Below the pieces are notes generated by a model that did no database searches, was not told where the DNA came from, and saw nothing but the letters and a program-made list of their open reading frames with translations. Source: Odobenus rosmarus divergens (lineage: Eukaryota; Chordata; Mammalia; Carnivora; Odobenidae). Taken from it: a stretch of DNA of 64,000 nt. The translations under genes were made by a program, and so were the position numbers. Of this stretch, positions 62,531-64,000 are shown one piece after another; position 1 is the stretch's first letter, and every line of letters begins with the position of its first letter. Where the stretch lies: contig NW_004450478.1 of assembly GCF_000321225.1 (NCBI RefSeq), forward strand, positions 2,761,634-2,825,633, given 5' to 3'.

Positions 62531-62828
62531 GATATATATTAAAGGAGGAGGAGATAAGATGGTGGAAGTAGTAGGGGGAACCTGAGCTTGCCTCATCCCT
62601 TGAACACATCTAGATCAGCATCAAATCATTTTGAACTACTAGGAAAATGATCAGAGGATTAAAAAAACAATTGGCACAACCGGAGGGAGAGAACATGGCC
62701 AACAGGAGGTCTGGAGACATGAACTGGGGGAGAGAAAAGCCACAGTGCTGTGAAGGGGAGGGAGCCCCCTTCTGTGGAAAGAGGTCAGGGAGGGAGGGAG
62801 AACAGTGCACAGGGATCAGGCAAGATGT
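62531..62828 (+). mobile_element. Second L1 5'-UTR piece
   Basis: Starts GGAGGAGGAGATAAGATGGT and continues AACACATCTAGATCAGCATC and CACAGTGCTGTGAAGGGGAG, a carnivore L1 5' start different from the one at 58280. It joins directly to reverse-transcriptase sequence at about 62829 with ORF1 and endonuclease missing. Confidence 0.7.
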
Positions 62829-63060
62829 ATTAAAAAAAAATACTCACCATGATCAAGTGAGATTTATTCTTGGATTGTAAGGGTGGTTCAATATTGACAA
62901 ATCAATGTAACACATCAATAAGAGAAAGGATAAAAACTGTGTGGTCATTTCAATAGACACGGAGAAAGCATTTGACAAAGTACAACATCCATTCAGGATA
63001 AAACCCTCAGCAAAGTCGGTTTAGAGGGAACATACCACAACATAATAAAGGCCATCTATG

Positions 63061-63263
63061 GGGCGCCTGGGTGGCTCAGTCGTTAAGCATCTGCCTTCGG
63101 CTCAGGTCATGATCCCAGGGTCCTGGGATCGAGCCCTGCATCGGTCGAGCCCCACATCAGGCTCCCCGCAGGAAGCCTGCTTCCCCCTCTCCCAATCCCC
63201 CTGCTTGTGTTCCCTCTCTGTGTCTCTGTCAAATAAATAAATAAAATCTTTAAACAATAAATA
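63061..63263 (+). mobile_element. Can-SINE, young
   Basis: Sense copy with head GGGGCGCCTGGGTGGCTCAG and an AAATAAATAAATAAAATC tail. Perfect 17-bp target duplication AATAAAGGCCATCTATG (63044..63060, 63264..63280). Internally, TCGAGCCC is duplicated near 63130-63155. Confidence 0.97.
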
Positions 63264-63358
63264 AATAAAGGCCATCTATGAAAAACCCAGAGCTATCATC
63301 CTCAATGTTCCCTAAGGTCAGGAACAAGAAAAGAATGTCCATTCTCACCACTTTTAGT

Positions 63359-63489
63359 TTTTTGTTTTTTTGTTTTGGGTTTGTTTTTTTAAAAGATTTT
63401 TCTTATCTTCACACCCAATGTGGGGCTCAAACCTACAATCCTGACATCAAGAGTCACATGCTTTGATGACTGAGCCAGCCAGATGCCCC
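63359..63489 (-). mobile_element. Can-SINE, older, truncated
   Basis: Antisense, shortened copy: T-rich left end, 'CACCCAATGTGGGGCTCAAA', 'GAGTCACATGCTTTGATGAC', ending 'AGCCAGCCAGATGCCCC'. It interrupts L1 ORF2, which resumes at TTTTATTCAACATAGTACTG. Confidence 0.88.
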
Positions 63490-64000
63490 TCCCTCTCAAA
63501 TTTTATTCAACATAGTACTGGAAGTCCTAGCCATAGCAATTAGACAAGAAATAAAAGGCATCCAAATCAGTAAGGACAAAGTCAAACTTCCACTATTTGC
63601 AGATGACATGATACTATCTACAGAAAACCCAGAGGACTCCACCAAAAAACTGCTTCAAATGATAAGCAAATTCAGTAAAGTTGCAGAGTACAAAATCAAT
63701 CTACAGAAATCTGTTGCACTTCTCTACACCAATAATGAAGCAGCAGGAAGAAATTAAGAAAACAATCCCATTTATAATTGCACCTAAAATACAAAACCTA
63801 AAAATAAGCCTAAATAAAGAGATGAAAGACCTGTACTCTAAAAACTGTAAATCACTAATGATTAAAGAAATTGAACATGATACAAAGAAATGGAAAGACA
63901 TTCCATGCTCATGGATTGAAAGAACACGTATTGTTAAAATGGCTATACTACCCAAAGCCATCTACACATTTAACACAATCCCTATCAAAATACCAAGAGC

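Larger units (their letters stand above)
25742..64000 (-). other. CADPS2: CADPS2 intron 2 (part), host of RNF133 and RNF148
   Basis: Upstream of exon 3 on the minus strand; the preceding CADPS2 exon is not seen and should lie to the right of the window. It contains the two nested RNF genes and many repeats. Stretches where I recognise nothing: 25742-27340, 27930-28215, 32300-33110, 33860-35270, 35500-36447, 37740-38380, 40760-42730, 43750-44556, 45700-48000 (except a Z-DNA-type tract), 49400-49760, 50540-51120, 52100-54260, 55365-57000 and 57430-58280. Confidence 0.75.
62829..64000 (+). mobile_element. L1 ORF2 reverse-transcriptase region (runs off window)
   Basis: Sense L1 ORF2: 'ACTCACCATGATCAAGTGAG', 'GGGTGGTTCAATATTGACAA', a palm block encoding IDTEKAFD near 62955, and the catalytic FADDMIL block near 63600 (TTGCAGATGACATGATACTA). 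It continues past position 64000 (ATACCAAGAGC). Frames are broken by small shifts and two SINE insertions, so it is inactive here. Confidence 0.88.

Noticed and set aside
1..64000. CRISPR array, operon or prokaryotic mobile system
   Set aside because: Base composition, spliced exons, SINEs and LINEs show this is a mammalian intron; no regularly spaced repeats were seen.
49075..64000. CADPS2 exon 2
   Set aside because: No minus-strand frame with the conserved CAPS segment that precedes VFLKSDRV was found; it should lie beyond the right edge.

Overview
The window is nuclear DNA from a carnivoran mammal. Seventeen copies of the tRNA-Lys-derived carnivore SINE (Can-SINE) are present, and their 'GGCGCCTGGGTGGCTCAG' head and 'ATGATCCCAGGGTCCTGGGA' body match the arctoid type (bear, seal, mustelid lineage) better than the dog or cat type. 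Between them lie carnivore LINE-1 pieces and older mammalian repeats (L2, MIR, MER5A, MER20, a MaLR-type LTR). I cannot name the species.

Almost everything lies inside one gene, CADPS2 (calcium-dependent secretion activator 2), read on the minus strand. Two coding exons are visible: a 333-bp exon (25409..25741, 111 codons, most likely exon 3) and an 81-bp exon (2338..2418, 27 codons, exon 4). Both start and end in phase 0 and have normal splice sites. From right to left the window therefore holds part of intron 2, exon 3, intron 3 (about 23 kb), exon 4 and the start of intron 4.

Two single-exon genes are nested in intron 2 on the same strand: RNF148 (48163..49074, 303 aa) and RNF133 (44557..45687, 376 aa). 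They are paralogous PA-TM-RING ubiquitin ligases: signal peptide, protease-associated lumenal domain, one membrane helix and a complete C3H2C3 RING-H2 finger. RNF148 stops just after the RING; RNF133 has an extra acidic tail of about 80 residues. This arrangement inside CADPS2 is the known mammalian layout.

The rest is intronic and mostly repeat-derived. 1-10 kb: MIR, a U6 snRNA retro-fragment, four SINEs and a diverged tandem duplication. 10-12.5 kb: 3' end of an old L1. 13-20 kb: L2, MER5A and six SINEs. 22-24 kb: an HAL1/L1 fragment. 25-37 kb: CADPS2 exon 3, several L2 fragments and three SINEs. 37-57 kb: a SINE-free stretch with the RNF genes. 58-64 kb: a mosaic of plus-strand L1 pieces running off the right edge, cut by three SINEs and one non-L1 insertion that may be a processed transcript.

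I found no new gene system. The more unusual signals are small: the U6 fragment between 15-bp direct repeats, twin SINEs at one target site, a perfect 18-bp-arm hairpin inside an L2, a Z-DNA-type palindrome between the RNF genes, and the insertion inside the terminal L1. All calls were made by eye; repeat boundaries are approximate except where target-site duplications fix them.
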